Made by a program: the position numbers and the translations under genes. Of a stretch of 52,526 bases of DNA, positions 17,295 through 27,026 are shown one piece after another. How positions within the stretch are numbered: the stretch's first letter is position 1; each line of letters starts with the position of its first letter. Origin of the DNA: Candidatus Thiodiazotropha sp. (ex Epidulcina cf. delphinae) (GTDB lineage Bacteria > Pseudomonadota > Gammaproteobacteria > Chromatiales > Chromatiaceae); NCBI GenBank assembly GCA_025656505.1, contig JAHXHR010000006.1:1-52526 (forward strand). The letters are read 5' to 3'. The notes under the pieces were generated by a model that saw only the letters and a program-made list of their open reading frames with translations, had not been told where the DNA came from and did not search any database.

Positions 17295-18971
17295 TTAATC
17301 GCCCTGATTGTCCATCTGTTCCTTCAACAGATCACCCAATGTCGGGACACTGGTCGCCGCTTCACGGGCATAGCCCTTGATGGCCGCAGCCTCTTCATCG
17401 GCATCCTTAGCCTTGATTGAAAGGGTAATGGTGCGATTTTTACGATCCACACCGACGAATTTCGCCTCGATATCGCTGCCCTCTTTGAGCACACTGCGCG
17501 CATCCTCCACCCGATCCCGCGACAGTTCGGAGGCTCGCAGATAACCCTCGACACCTTCGGCCAAGACAATCACCGCGCCCTTGGCATCGATCTCGGCGAC
17601 GGTTCCCTTGACGAAACTACCCTTTTCATTGGCCGCCACGAACGACGAGAAGGGATCCTGCGCAAGCTGCTTGATGCCGAGCGAGATACGCTCGCGCTCC
17701 GAATCGACGGAAAGCACAACGGTTTCCAGTTCATCGCCCTTCTTGAAGTTGCGAATGGCATCTTCACCCTCATCATCCCAAGAGATATCGGACAAGTGAA
17801 TCAGGCCGTCGATACCACCATCCAGGCCGATGAAGATACCGAAATCAGTGATCGATTTGATATTCCCCGAGACATGATCGCCCTTCTTGTGGGTAACGGC
17901 AAACTCATCCCAGGGATTGGCCTTGCACTGCTTGATGCCGAGCGAGACGCGACGCCGCTCCTCATCGATATCCAACACCATGACCTCGACCTCGTCACCG
18001 AGCGAGACGATCTTGGAGGGATGAATGTTCTTGTTGGTCCAATCCATTTCAGAGACATGGACCAGACCTTCGACACCCTCTTCAATCTCGACGAAACAGC
18101 CATAGTCGGCAATATTCGTGACCTTACCGAACAGACGCGTACTCTCAGGATAACGACGCGCCAGCGCGACCCAGGGATCGTCTCCCATCTGCTTGAGACC
18201 CAGGGAGACACGATTGCGTTCACGATCGAATTTCAAGATCTTGACACTGATCTCATCGCCGATCTCGACCACTTCGGAAGGATGTTTGACCCGTTTCCAG
18301 GCCATGTCAGTGATGTGCAGCAGACCGTCGATGCCGCCGAGATCGACGAAGGCGCCGTAATCGGTGAGGTTCTTCACCACGCCCTTGATCTCCTGACCTT
18401 CCTGCAGATTCTCGAGTAGCTTGTCGCGCTCTTCGCTGTACTCCTGTTCAACCACGGCGCGGCGTGAAACCACCACGTTGTTGCGACGGCGATCGAGCTT
18501 GATCACCTTGAATTCCAGATCTTTCCCTTCCAGGTAAGCGGTATCGCGCACCGGGCGCACATCGACCAGCGATCCCGGCAGGAAGGCGCGGATATCGTTG
18601 AGCTCAACGGTGAAGCCGCCTTTGACTTTGCCGTTGATGCGACCGACCACGGTCTCTTCAGCCTCATGCGCCTTCTCGAGTACTTTCCATGCTTGGTCAC
18701 GCTTGGCCTTTTCACGGGAGAGCCGGGTTGCGCCAAAGCCGTCCTCGACGGCATCCAGCGCAACTTCGACCTGATCGCCGATCGCTACTTCAATTTCACC
18801 GTCGTGATTGAGGAACTGTGAACGTGGAATAACGCCTTCGGATTTCAGGCCGGCATTGACGATAACGGCTTCCGAGGTGATGTCCAGGACAGTGCCGATG
18901 ATAATGGCGCCGCTGCGGAGCTGGGTGCTGGAGAGGCTCTCCTCGAATAATTCTGCAAAACTTTCGGTCAT
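17295..18971 (-). CDS. rpsA: 30S ribosomal protein S1
   Basis: 558 residues from ATG 18971 ([12 protein letters not shown]), preceded by AGGAA; E. coli S1 has 557. Six S1 RNA-binding repeats are visible, for example [24 protein letters not shown] and [22 protein letters not shown]. It binds mRNA on the 30S subunit and is needed for initiation on structured messages. It lies between cmk and ihfB in the conserved order. Confidence 0.95.
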   Translation of the reverse strand: MTESFAELFEESLSSTQLRSGAIIIGTVLDITSEAVIVNAGLKSEGVIPRSQFLNHDGEIEVAIGDQVEVALDAVEDGFGATRLSREKAKRDQAWKVLEKAHEAEETVVGRINGKVKGGFTVELNDIRAFLPGSLVDVRPVRDTAYLEGKDLEFKVIKLDRRRNNVVVSRRAVVEQEYSEERDKLLENLQEGQEIKGVVKNLTDYGAFVDLGGIDGLLHITDMAWKRVKHPSEVVEIGDEISVKILKFDRERNRVSLGLKQMGDDPWVALARRYPESTRLFGKVTNIADYGCFVEIEEGVEGLVHVSEMDWTNKNIHPSKIVSLGDEVEVMVLDIDEERRRVSLGIKQCKANPWDEFAVTHKKGDHVSGNIKSITDFGIFIGLDGGIDGLIHLSDISWDDEGEDAIRNFKKGDELETVVLSVDSERERISLGIKQLAQDPFSSFVAANEKGSFVKGTVAEIDAKGAVIVLAEGVEGYLRASELSRDRVEDARSVLKEGSDIEAKFVGVDRKNRTITLSIKAKDADEEAAAIKGYAREAATSVPTLGDLLKEQMDNQGD

Positions 18972-19106
18972 GGGTTTGGATTTCCTGCAACATCGGGGTT
19001 GCACAGGCGAAACCGGATTCAAGAGAACCAGATCCGCCGGATTGTTTAGAAGTTGATGCCAAAGCCGGCTTGCCGGCCACCAAGTCTTACTATCGAGAAG
19101 AGTGGA

Positions 19107-19784
19107 CTATCCCAGAAGATCGGGCAAGGTCAGATACACCTTTTGCATGACTCTTTGGAAGACTTCATCGATAGTCAACATCGTCGAGTCCAACTGCAGC
19201 GCCGATTGCGGCGCCTGGAGCGGCGCCACTGAACGGTTACTGTCGCGCTCGTCGCGTTCCCTGATCTCTTTAGTAAGACGGGCGAGATTAACACCTAACC
19301 CCTTTCCCTTCAACTGTTTATAGCGCCTTAACGCCCTCTCCTCCGCGCTTGCCGTGAGAAAGATCTTGACCTCTGCTGCCGGGAAAACCACCGTCCCCAT
19401 ATCCCGCCCATCGGCCACCAGCCCAGGCGATTTGGCATACCCCTGTTGCCAGTCCAGCAGCGCCCGCCGAACATCGGGGATCGCCGCCACCTTCGATGCC
19501 GCATTTCCGGCTGTTTCCGTGCGGATGGCGTCCGAGACATCCTCCTCCTCCAGCAGGGTTTTGCCCTGCCTGAACGATAACGGCATGTTACTCGCCATAT
19601 CAACAATCTCACCGATACGATCCACGCTTATTATGCCTGCGCGTTCCACCATTAAACCAAGCACGCGATAGATCGCGCCGCTATCGAGAAAGCGCCAACC
19701 AAGAGTCTCTGCAACCCGGAGCGCCAGCGTTCCCTTACCGGACCCCGAGGGTCCATCGACGGTAATCACCCGAATTTTATCCAC
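19107..19784 (-). CDS. cmk: Cytidylate kinase
   Basis: 225 residues from GTG 19784. P-loop DGPSGSGKGT near the N-terminus, LDSGAIYRVLGL, and DGRDMGTVVFP are the CMP kinase signature. It phosphorylates CMP and dCMP with ATP. The start overlaps the aroA stop by one base (TAGTG), so translation is coupled. Confidence 0.95.
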   Translation of the reverse strand: MDKIRVITVDGPSGSGKGTLALRVAETLGWRFLDSGAIYRVLGLMVERAGIISVDRIGEIVDMASNMPLSFRQGKTLLEEEDVSDAIRTETAGNAASKVAAIPDVRRALLDWQQGYAKSPGLVADGRDMGTVVFPAAEVKIFLTASAEERALRRYKQLKGKGLGVNLARLTKEIRERDERDSNRSVAPLQAPQSALQLDSTMLTIDEVFQRVMQKVYLTLPDLLG

Positions 19785-21103
19785 TAGCTAATCTCACTGA
19801 TCCTCAGGCCCGCCTCTGCCGCCAGTGCGACAAACCCGGGGAAGGATGTGTTGACGTTTGCACAATCGACGATTTCGATCGAGGCGGTGGCCCGTAACGC
19901 CGCGATGGCGAATGACATGGCGACGCGGTGGTCGCCCTGGCTCTCAATTTGACCACCACTCATCTCGCCGCCTCTGATCAGGATGCCGTCCGGGGTCGGC
20001 TCTGCCTGGATACCGAGACGGCTGAGCCCGTCCGCCATCACCTGGATACGATCACTCTCTTTCACCCGCAACTCCTCCGCACCGCTGAGCCGTGTCTCGC
20101 CTTCGGCGCAAGCGGCAGCGATAAACAACGCCGGGAATTCGTCAATCGCCAACGGCACCAGGGATTGCGGAATCTCTATCCCATGCAGAGGCGCTGAACG
20201 GACACCGATATCGGCAACCGCTTCGCCGCCGACCTCTCGCTCATACAAGAGTTCGATATCGGCGCCCATCAATCGCAGGATGGCGATGACACCGTCGCGG
20301 GTGGGATTGATGCCGACATGCTCCAGCACTATTTCAGAATCCTCCGCGATACAGGCGCCGACCAGAAAGAATGTCGCCGAAGAGATATCCGCCGGGACAT
20401 CGATGTCGCAGGCTTGCAGGCGCCCGCCTCCCCTCAGGCAGATCCGATTGCCGTTGCGGCGGACGCGATAGCCGAACCCCTGCAACAAACGCTCCGTATG
20501 ATCCCGGGTCGGTGCGGGTTCAGTGACGCAGGTCTCGCCTGCAGCGTAGAGACCCGCCAAGAGTATGGCCGACTTGACCTGCGCACTGGCCATGGGTAGC
20601 TGATAATCGATGCCCTTCAGCCGGGCATCGGCAGCGATCGCAAGCGGCGCCGTTCCTCCCTCCGCTGAAGCTATTTCAGCACCCATCAGGGCCAACGGAT
20701 CGATCACCCTTTTCATCGGACGGCCCGATAAGGAGCTGTCGCCCGTCAGTGTGACCGCAATGCCCTGCCCGGCAAGCAGGCCCGACAGCAACCGCATGGA
20801 AGTACCCGAGTTACCGAGATCCAAAGGCGCCGCCGGCGCTTGCAGGCCCTGCATGCCGACACCATGAATAGTAACCCTGCCTGCCGTCGGCCCCTCGATC
20901 ACGACTCCCATCTGACGAAAGGCGTTCAATGTGGCAAGACTGTCCTCGCCCTCCAGAAAGCCATTGACGACGGTGACGCCATCGGCCAATGAACCGAGCA
21001 TCACGGATCGGTGGGAGATCGATTTATCACCCGGCACACGCAGACTGCCGTGAAGCCTGCCACCGGGTTTCACTTGGTAGCCTAGTTTTTCTCGTACTTG
21101 CAA
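19784..21103 (-). CDS. aroA: 3-phosphoshikimate 1-carboxyvinyltransferase (EPSP synthase)
   Basis: 439 residues from TTG 21103 with a weak ribosome site; a downstream GTG near 21070 is an alternative. PGDKSISHRSVMLGSLADG, LGNSGTSMRLLSG and the C-terminal LRVKESDRIQ are the family signatures. It condenses shikimate-3-phosphate with PEP in chorismate synthesis. It is a separate gene here and not fused to tyrA as in pseudomonads. The sequence GNSGTSMR is the class I type. Confidence 0.93.
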   Translation of the reverse strand: MQVREKLGYQVKPGGRLHGSLRVPGDKSISHRSVMLGSLADGVTVVNGFLEGEDSLATLNAFRQMGVVIEGPTAGRVTIHGVGMQGLQAPAAPLDLGNSGTSMRLLSGLLAGQGIAVTLTGDSSLSGRPMKRVIDPLALMGAEIASAEGGTAPLAIAADARLKGIDYQLPMASAQVKSAILLAGLYAAGETCVTEPAPTRDHTERLLQGFGYRVRRNGNRICLRGGGRLQACDIDVPADISSATFFLVGACIAEDSEIVLEHVGINPTRDGVIAILRLMGADIELLYEREVGGEAVADIGVRSAPLHGIEIPQSLVPLAIDEFPALFIAAACAEGETRLSGAEELRVKESDRIQVMADGLSRLGIQAEPTPDGILIRGGEMSGGQIESQGDHRVAMSFAIAALRATASIEIVDCANVNTSFPGFVALAAEAGLRISEIS

Positions 21104-21120
21104 AATCTGTTTCTCGTTTA

Positions 21121-21990
21121 TCAGTCGCGGACTCCATCAACATATCTGTCTCGGGCATGCTGCGCACGCTCGAATATCGCTAACAGCCTCTCTCCATCGC
21201 CGCGTTCCAGGATGGCCGCCAATTCATGCAACTCATCGGCAAACCGGGTTAACATGCCACTCAGGGGCTGTTGATTGGCGATACAGATATCCCGCCACAT
21301 CACAGGATTACTTGAGGCAATCCGGGTGAAATCCCTGAAGCCGCCGGCGGCAAAACGAAAGATCTCATCGTTCTCTTTCATCCTCGCCAGGCTGTCGACC
21401 AGGGTGAAGGCGAGCATGTGCGGAAGATGGCTGGTAGCGGCCAACACTTCGTCGTGGTGTTCCACCGACATCTGCGTCACTTCGGCGCCGCACTGCCTCC
21501 ACATTCTGTCGACCCGATCCACTGCATCCTCATTGGTCTCGGGTAAGGGGGTGAGAATCACCCGGCGGTTGCGATACAGCTCGGCAAAGGCGGCTTCCAC
21601 ACCACTGCGTTCGGTCCCCGCGATCGGGTGGCCCGGCACAAAAAAACCCGGCATGCCCCGGTAGACCGCTTTGACATCTTCCACAACACTGCCTTTGACG
21701 CTGCCGGCATCGGTAACCACCGCATCATCCGATAACCGGCCGCGCATGGCCTGGAGGGTATCGCGCATCGCACCCAGGGGCACGGAGAGCAGAACCATAT
21801 CAGCACCCTTGACTGCCTCGGCGACGTCATGTGTGAAGTGATCGATCACCCCCAAGGCGCACGCCTTCTCCAGATTCTTTTTTCTCCGACCGCATCCGAC
21901 CACCTCTTTCACCACACCCTCTTCCCGCAGCGCCATGGCAACAGAGCCCCCGATCAAACCGACACCGATAATGGCAAGCTTTTCAATCAC
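21121..21990 (-). CDS. tyrA: Prephenate dehydrogenase
   Basis: 289 residues from GTG 21990. Rossmann GVGLIGGSVAMAL at the N-terminus, SVPLGAMRDTL, DAGSVKG, PGHPIAGTERSG and SHLPHMLAF are the TyrA motifs. It converts prephenate to 4-hydroxyphenylpyruvate for tyrosine. There is no chorismate mutase domain. Its start directly follows the hisC stop. Confidence 0.92.
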   Translation of the reverse strand: MIEKLAIIGVGLIGGSVAMALREEGVVKEVVGCGRRKKNLEKACALGVIDHFTHDVAEAVKGADMVLLSVPLGAMRDTLQAMRGRLSDDAVVTDAGSVKGSVVEDVKAVYRGMPGFFVPGHPIAGTERSGVEAAFAELYRNRRVILTPLPETNEDAVDRVDRMWRQCGAEVTQMSVEHHDEVLAATSHLPHMLAFTLVDSLARMKENDEIFRFAAGGFRDFTRIASSNPVMWRDICIANQQPLSGMLTRFADELHELAAILERGDGERLLAIFERAQHARDRYVDGVRD

Positions 21991-23097
21991 TTATAGCACC
22001 TTCTTCAGGGCTTTCAATAGACGCCTGTTTTCTTCTTCCAATCCGATGGAGACACGCAAGTGGTTAGGTAGACCGTAGTTGGCCACCGGCCTGGTGATAC
22101 ACCCCTCCTGTAGCAGCGCCTGATGCACCGGTGCGGCGTCCCGCGCCAGGTTGATGCTAATGAAATTCCCGACTGAAGGAATATACTCAAGCCTCAGCAC
22201 TTCAAGGCCGCGGATATACTGCTGCATGCCATGATTGTTGAGTGCAACCGAACGCCGGATAAACGCCTGATCCTCGAGCGCCGCAAGAGCGGCGGTTTGC
22301 GCCAGGCTGTTGACATTGAAGGGTTGGCGAACCCGATTCAGCAGATCGGCAATAGCCGACCCGGACAACCCGTAACCGATACGCAGCGATGCGAGGCCGT
22401 AGGCCTTTGAAAAGGTGCGGGTAACAATCAAGTTCGGAAACTCGCCCAACCACTGGCTGCCGTCGGGATAATCGGGCTCTTGAACATATTCGACATACGC
22501 CTCATCCAGGACCACGATGATCTCCCTCGGCACTTTGCCCAGAAAGGCGTGAAGCGCCTCCTTGGAGAGCCAGGTGCCGGTGGGATTGTTCGGGTTTGCA
22601 ATCCAGATCACCCGTGTTCGAGGGGTGATATTCCGTAGCATGGCATCAAGGTCATGCCCATACGCCTTCGCGGGAACGATCACCGGTTCGGCCCCTACCG
22701 CCTGGCTGCTGATGGGATAGACGGCGAAGGCATATTGGGAAAACAGGGATTCGGCGCCCGGACAGAGGAACACCCTTGCAACCATATCCAAAACATCGTT
22801 GGAACCGTTGCCCAGGGTGATGCATACGGGATCGATGTCATGCTTTTCGGCCAATACCCGGCGCAGTTGAAAACCACCGCCATCCGGGTAGCGGGCCAGT
22901 TCGCTGAAGGACCGGGTTATCGCCTCGGTCACACCGGCGCTCACCCCCAGGGGGTTTTCGTTCGATGCCAATTTGATGGAGTGGCTGATCCCCAATTCGC
23001 GTTCCAGCTCAGAGAGCGGCTTTCCCGGCACATAGGGCTTCAGCTCCCTGATGCCTGGAGCGGCAAGATTGGAAAACGGAGGCGTCTGATTCGTCAT
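21991..23097 (-). CDS. hisC: Histidinol-phosphate aminotransferase (aromatic aminotransferase paralogue)
   Basis: 368 residues. PLP-dependent fold type I; the Schiff-base lysine is in TFSKAYGLASLRIGYG, with NPNNPTGTW upstream. In this pheA-hisC-tyrA-aroA context the enzyme usually serves both histidinol-phosphate and aromatic transamination (hisC2 type). Good ATG at 23097. Confidence 0.9.
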   Translation of the reverse strand: MTNQTPPFSNLAAPGIRELKPYVPGKPLSELERELGISHSIKLASNENPLGVSAGVTEAITRSFSELARYPDGGGFQLRRVLAEKHDIDPVCITLGNGSNDVLDMVARVFLCPGAESLFSQYAFAVYPISSQAVGAEPVIVPAKAYGHDLDAMLRNITPRTRVIWIANPNNPTGTWLSKEALHAFLGKVPREIIVVLDEAYVEYVQEPDYPDGSQWLGEFPNLIVTRTFSKAYGLASLRIGYGLSGSAIADLLNRVRQPFNVNSLAQTAALAALEDQAFIRRSVALNNHGMQQYIRGLEVLRLEYIPSVGNFISINLARDAAPVHQALLQEGCITRPVANYGLPNHLRVSIGLEEENRRLLKALKKVL

Positions 23098-23140
23098 GTG
23101 CGTTTGATGAAGGCTACACGGGAATTGAGGACCGGGCTAT

Positions 23141-24226
23141 TCAAAGCACTGCTTTGGGATAGGAACCGAGCACTTTGAATTGCGTGGCGGCCAGTTGGAT
23201 CTGCTGCAGGGCTTTTGCGAGATTGGCATCGCTTCTGTGTCCCTCCACATCGATGAAGAAGACATAGTCCCAACGTCCGCGACGAGAGGGCCTGGATTCA
23301 ATACGCGTCATACTGATGCCATGCTCGGCAAACGGTGTCAACATGGTGTGCAAACCGCCGGCCTTGTTATGGGTCGAGAACATCATGCTGGTTTTGTCGT
23401 CCCCACTGGCCGGCGCATCCTGCTTGCCAACCACAAGAAATCGCGTGGTGTTGCCAGGCTCGTCTTCAATATTCGAGGCGAGCCGGTTGAGTCGGTATAT
23501 CTCACCGGCCACCTCACCGGCAATGGCGCCCGTCTCCGGCAACTCCGCTGAGAGCCTGGCCGCTTCGGCATTGCTGCCGACGCTGATCCGCTCCACGTGG
23601 GGCAGATGCTGATCGAGCCAACCACGACACTGGGCCAGGGACTGGGCGTGGGAATAGACTGCCTTGATCCGCTGGATGTCCGCCTCGCGGCTGAGCAGTT
23701 GATGATTGATGCGCAGAGAGACCTCGCCACAGATACGCAGCGGCGAATTGAGAAAAGTATCCAGGGTATGACTGACAATCCCTTCCGTGGAATTTTCCAC
23801 AGGCACTACGCCATATCGGCAGGCACCAGCCTCCACCTCACGAAAGATATCCGGTATGGAGCCCATGGGATCGGTTCGCACCGAATGACCGAAATGCTTT
23901 AATACGGCTGCCTGGCAAAAGGTTCCGTCCGGCCCCAGGAAGGCAACGCACAAGGGCTGTTCCAAGGCCAGACAGGCAGACATGATCTCCCGAAACAGGC
24001 GTGCGATCTCTTCAGACGCGAGGGGTCCCTGATTCCGTTCCTTTACCCGACGCAACACCTCGGCCTCGCGCTCGGGACGATAAAACTCAGCCCGCGGGTC
24101 TTCGCACAGCTTGATCTTCGCCACCGCCTGTGCCGCCGTCGCCCGTTCGTTGATCAGCCGTTGCAACTGCAGATCGATTTCATCTATCCGCGCGCGAACG
24201 GTTTTCAGTTTTGCATCATCACTCAT
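23141..24226 (-). CDS. pheA: Bifunctional chorismate mutase/prephenate dehydratase (P-protein)
   Basis: 361 residues. The N-terminal AroQ-type mutase (about 1-90) has RARIDEIDLQLQRLINERA and FYRPEREAEVLRRV. The dehydratase (about 95-270) has FLGPDGTFCQAAVLKHFG and NSTEGIVSHTLDTF. The C-terminal ACT domain (about 280-355) has GGLHTMLTPFAEHGISMTRIE SRP-type residues for phenylalanine feedback. It makes phenylpyruvate from chorismate. Upstream lies a 389-bp gap with repeat copy B, which separates it from serA. Confidence 0.93.
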   Translation of the reverse strand: MSDDAKLKTVRARIDEIDLQLQRLINERATAAQAVAKIKLCEDPRAEFYRPEREAEVLRRVKERNQGPLASEEIARLFREIMSACLALEQPLCVAFLGPDGTFCQAAVLKHFGHSVRTDPMGSIPDIFREVEAGACRYGVVPVENSTEGIVSHTLDTFLNSPLRICGEVSLRINHQLLSREADIQRIKAVYSHAQSLAQCRGWLDQHLPHVERISVGSNAEAARLSAELPETGAIAGEVAGEIYRLNRLASNIEDEPGNTTRFLVVGKQDAPASGDDKTSMMFSTHNKAGGLHTMLTPFAEHGISMTRIESRPSRRGRWDYVFFIDVEGHRSDANLAKALQQIQLAATQFKVLGSYPKAVL

Positions 24227-24615
24227 GGATTGAGCCTAATGTTACCCGTTCGTCCGGCCCGCTTGGCGAGAAATGCGAGCTAACCCGTGGCGCCATCTTG
24301 CGTATGGGAGTTTCATGGCATTCAACCTAAAAACCGCAGTTGGGCGGGGTGAAGTGTGCGCTTGCGGGGGTGCAAGGCAAGGATCACTCCTGCACATCCC
24401 TGTGCTTGCGACACTTGTGCATCCCTGCACGGCGCGCAACAACGCGGAATCGTCATGCTATTCCAAGGCGTTGCAACGCAGCCATGCGCCACCGCAAGCG
24501 TGCCATTCGCCCCGTAGCGTGGTTCACCCAACCGGTGAACAGGTAAATCGAAGTTAATAATTTTCATATCAGTAGGTTAGTATCAGAATGGAGCGGTCAA
24601 CTGCGCTTTTTAGGT
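24227..24615. other. Intergenic gap between serA and pheA
   Basis: The gap is mostly repeat family 1 copy B (24324-24530). The remaining sequence on either side is short; no gene or terminator is seen. The repeat interrupts what is otherwise a continuous minus-strand biosynthetic block. Confidence 0.5.
24324..24530. repeat. Interspersed repeat family 1, copy B
   Basis: About 207 bp, the most complete copy. The ends form an imperfect palindrome: GTGCGCTTGCGGGGGTGCA on the left against GCACGCTTGCGGTGGCGCA in the complement of the right. The core has GTGCATCCCTGCACGGCGCG and TTCCAAGGCGTTGCAACGCA. No TA-flanked perfect terminal repeat, so this is a different class from the CTAG elements. Confidence 0.75.
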
Positions 24616-25797
24616 TCAAGCAGCCTTTGCACATCCCAGACAACGCACCGACAAGACCCCATGGATAGAGGCCAGGGTCTCCAACAGTTCGGGTGAGGGC
24701 CGTTGGTCGACATCCAGCAGCGTGACCGCCACATCGTCGCGGGATTTGTTGAGCATATCCAGAATATTCAAACCCTCGTTACCCAGGTCGGAGGAGATCT
24801 GCCCTACCATATTGGGTACATTGCTATTCACTACGGCGATGCGATAACCACCATTGCGTGGCAGATTGATCGTGGGGAAGTTGACGGCATTGGTGACGTT
24901 GCCGTGTTCCAAGTAGTCCCTGACCTCCTCGGCCACCATGATGGCGCAATTGTCTTCCGCCTCCTTGGTGGAGGCGCCTAGGTGCGGCAGGGTGATCGCC
25001 CGCGGGTGATCTTTGAGCCGATTGCTGGGAAAATCACAGACATAGGCGTAGAGGCGCCCTTCCTCCAGAGAGGCGACCGCTGCCACATCATCAACGATGC
25101 CGTCGCGGGCAAAGTTGAGCAGCACCGAACCCGGCTTCATCATTTTCAAGCGATCTGCGTTGATCATATGGGCCGTGGCGTCGGTCAAGGGGACATGAAA
25201 GGTGGCAAAATCGGACCTGGAAAGCAAATCATCGATGCTCAATGCCTGCTCCACCTCTGAAGCGAGCTTCCAGGCGCTCTGAACCGTAATGGTCGGGTCA
25301 TAGCCGATTACCTTCATCCCCAGCGCGCGACAAGCATTGGCGACCTCGACACCGATCGCGCCCAGCCCGATGACGCCCATGGTGCGGCCAGGTAGCTCGA
25401 AGCCGACGAAGCTCTTTTTTCCCGTTTCCACGGACCTGGAAATGGCCGCATCATCACCGGACAGTTCACAGGCGAAGCGCCAGGCTTGTCCCAGATTCCT
25501 CGCCGCCATAAGGGCGCCGGCTATGACAAGCTCTTTGACCGCGTTGGCGTTCGCACCTGGGGCGTTGAAAACCGGAATCCCCTTGGCCGTCATTGCCGGC
25601 ACCGGGATGTTGTTGACCCCCGCGCCGGCCCTGCCGACGGCCTTCACCGTCTCCGCAAGCTGCATGTCGTGCATTTTATAGGAGCGCAGCAAAACCGCAT
25701 CCGGATGGGTAAGCTCGGAAGCGACTTCATAGCAATCCCGCGGCAGACGATCCAATCCGGCCACGGCGATGTTGTTCAAGGTCAGGATCTTATACAT
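24616..25797 (-). CDS. serA: D-3-phosphoglycerate dehydrogenase with ACT domain
   Basis: 393 residues from ATG 25797, with AGGGAA upstream; a longer frame is rejected. NAD-binding GVIGLGAIGVEVANACRAL, catalytic His in LPHLGASTKEAE, and a C-terminal ACT domain (about 320-390; VPNMVGQISSDLGNEGLNI). It makes 3-phosphohydroxypyruvate, the substrate of the next enzyme SerC. The start is 17 bp after the serC stop, so both serine genes form one unit. Confidence 0.92.
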   Translation of the reverse strand: MYKILTLNNIAVAGLDRLPRDCYEVASELTHPDAVLLRSYKMHDMQLAETVKAVGRAGAGVNNIPVPAMTAKGIPVFNAPGANANAVKELVIAGALMAARNLGQAWRFACELSGDDAAISRSVETGKKSFVGFELPGRTMGVIGLGAIGVEVANACRALGMKVIGYDPTITVQSAWKLASEVEQALSIDDLLSRSDFATFHVPLTDATAHMINADRLKMMKPGSVLLNFARDGIVDDVAAVASLEEGRLYAYVCDFPSNRLKDHPRAITLPHLGASTKEAEDNCAIMVAEEVRDYLEHGNVTNAVNFPTINLPRNGGYRIAVVNSNVPNMVGQISSDLGNEGLNILDMLNKSRDDVAVTLLDVDQRPSPELLETLASIHGVLSVRCLGCAKAA

Positions 25798-25814
25798 GTC
25801 GGTTCCCTGGATAA

Positions 25815-26897
25815 TCAACCGTTGATTCGTTCAAACTCGGCCATGAAATCGATCAAGGCATTGACCCCCGCTTCAGGCATAGCGTTATAGATACTGGCGC
25901 GCATGCCGCCGACCGAGCGATGACCCTTGAGTGTCTTGAGCCCGGCCTCCTCCGCCTCCTGAAGGAATTGATTATCCAGCGCCGGGTCGGCCAGGGTAAA
26001 TGGGATATTCATCAGCGAGCGGCCGGCGGGATCCACCGGGTTGGCGTAAAAATCAGAGATGTCGACGGCATCGTAGAGCGCCTGCGCCTTACGCTGATTG
26101 ATGGCGGCCATCTCGCCCAGCCCGCCTTTATCCTGCAGCCACTTAAAGACCAGTCCGGCCAGATACCAAGCATAGGTCGGCGGGGTATTGTACATCGAGC
26201 CGCTTTCGCTGTGTGTCGCATATTGAAACATCACCGGGGCGCCTTCGATAGCATGCCCGATCAAGTCCTCACGCACGATCACCAGGGTCAGCCCGGCAGG
26301 GCCGATGTTCTTCTGCGCGCCCGCATAGATTATGCCGTATTTGGATACATCGACAGGCCGTGAAAGGATTGAGGATGAGAAATCGGCAACCAGCGGGACC
26401 GTTCCGGTTTCCGGGGTATAAGGAAACTCCACACCCTGAATGGTCTCGTTCGGGGTGTAATGGACATAAGCAGCGTCACCGCTGAGTCGCAGATCCGACT
26501 GCCCGGGCGTTGTGGTGAATCTTGACCCTTCCGTGGTTGCCGCCAGGTTGACATCGACATAGCGCCTGGCTTCGGCGATGGCCTTTTTCGACCAGGAGCC
26601 GGTATTGATGTAGTCGACCTTGCGCTTGTCACGGGTCAGATTCATCGGCACCATGGCAAACTGGCTCGAGGCGCCACCCTGCAGGAACAGCACCTTGTAG
26701 TTATCGGGCACCTCCATCAAGGCGCGGAGATCGGCTTCGGCCTGCTCGGCAATGGACATGAACGCCTTGCCTCGGTGGCTCATCTCCATCACCGACATCC
26801 CGCTGCCGCACCAGTCGAGCATCTCTTCCTTGGCCTGCTGCAAGACCGCTTCCGGCAACATGGCCGGACCTGCGCTGAAGTTAAAGATTCGTGACAT
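25815..26897 (-). CDS. serC: Phosphoserine aminotransferase
   Basis: 360 residues. MSRIFNFSAGPAMLPEAVL, GNAMEMSHR-type SVMEMSHRG and the PLP lysine in AGAQKNIGPAGL identify it. It makes phosphoserine and also serves pyridoxine synthesis. It lies 129 bp after gyrA, the usual neighbour in this class. Confidence 0.95.
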   Translation of the reverse strand: MSRIFNFSAGPAMLPEAVLQQAKEEMLDWCGSGMSVMEMSHRGKAFMSIAEQAEADLRALMEVPDNYKVLFLQGGASSQFAMVPMNLTRDKRKVDYINTGSWSKKAIAEARRYVDVNLAATTEGSRFTTTPGQSDLRLSGDAAYVHYTPNETIQGVEFPYTPETGTVPLVADFSSSILSRPVDVSKYGIIYAGAQKNIGPAGLTLVIVREDLIGHAIEGAPVMFQYATHSESGSMYNTPPTYAWYLAGLVFKWLQDKGGLGEMAAINQRKAQALYDAVDISDFYANPVDPAGRSLMNIPFTLADPALDNQFLQEAEEAGLKTLKGHRSVGGMRASIYNAMPEAGVNALIDFMAEFERING

Positions 26898-27026
26898 CTA
26901 TAGCCTCTCAATCATACCCATTGTCTGGATTAACATCTGAACCTGCGAACTCATGACGGTGAATGGCGCAACCTGGGGGATTTAGCTGAATTGTGATACC
27001 ACAGCCACCCCACGGGTTGGTCGGGA

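Noticed and set aside
17796..18419. 207-codon plus-strand ORF inside rpsA
   Set aside because: Antisense to conserved S1 repeats; rich in Asp/Leu/Ile from the complementary codons; no start signal.
24273..24567. Short ORFs in repeat copy B, and the similar ones at 51754-52411
   Set aside because: They recur in each repeat copy on both strands and drift in frame, so they reflect the repeat and not a protein.
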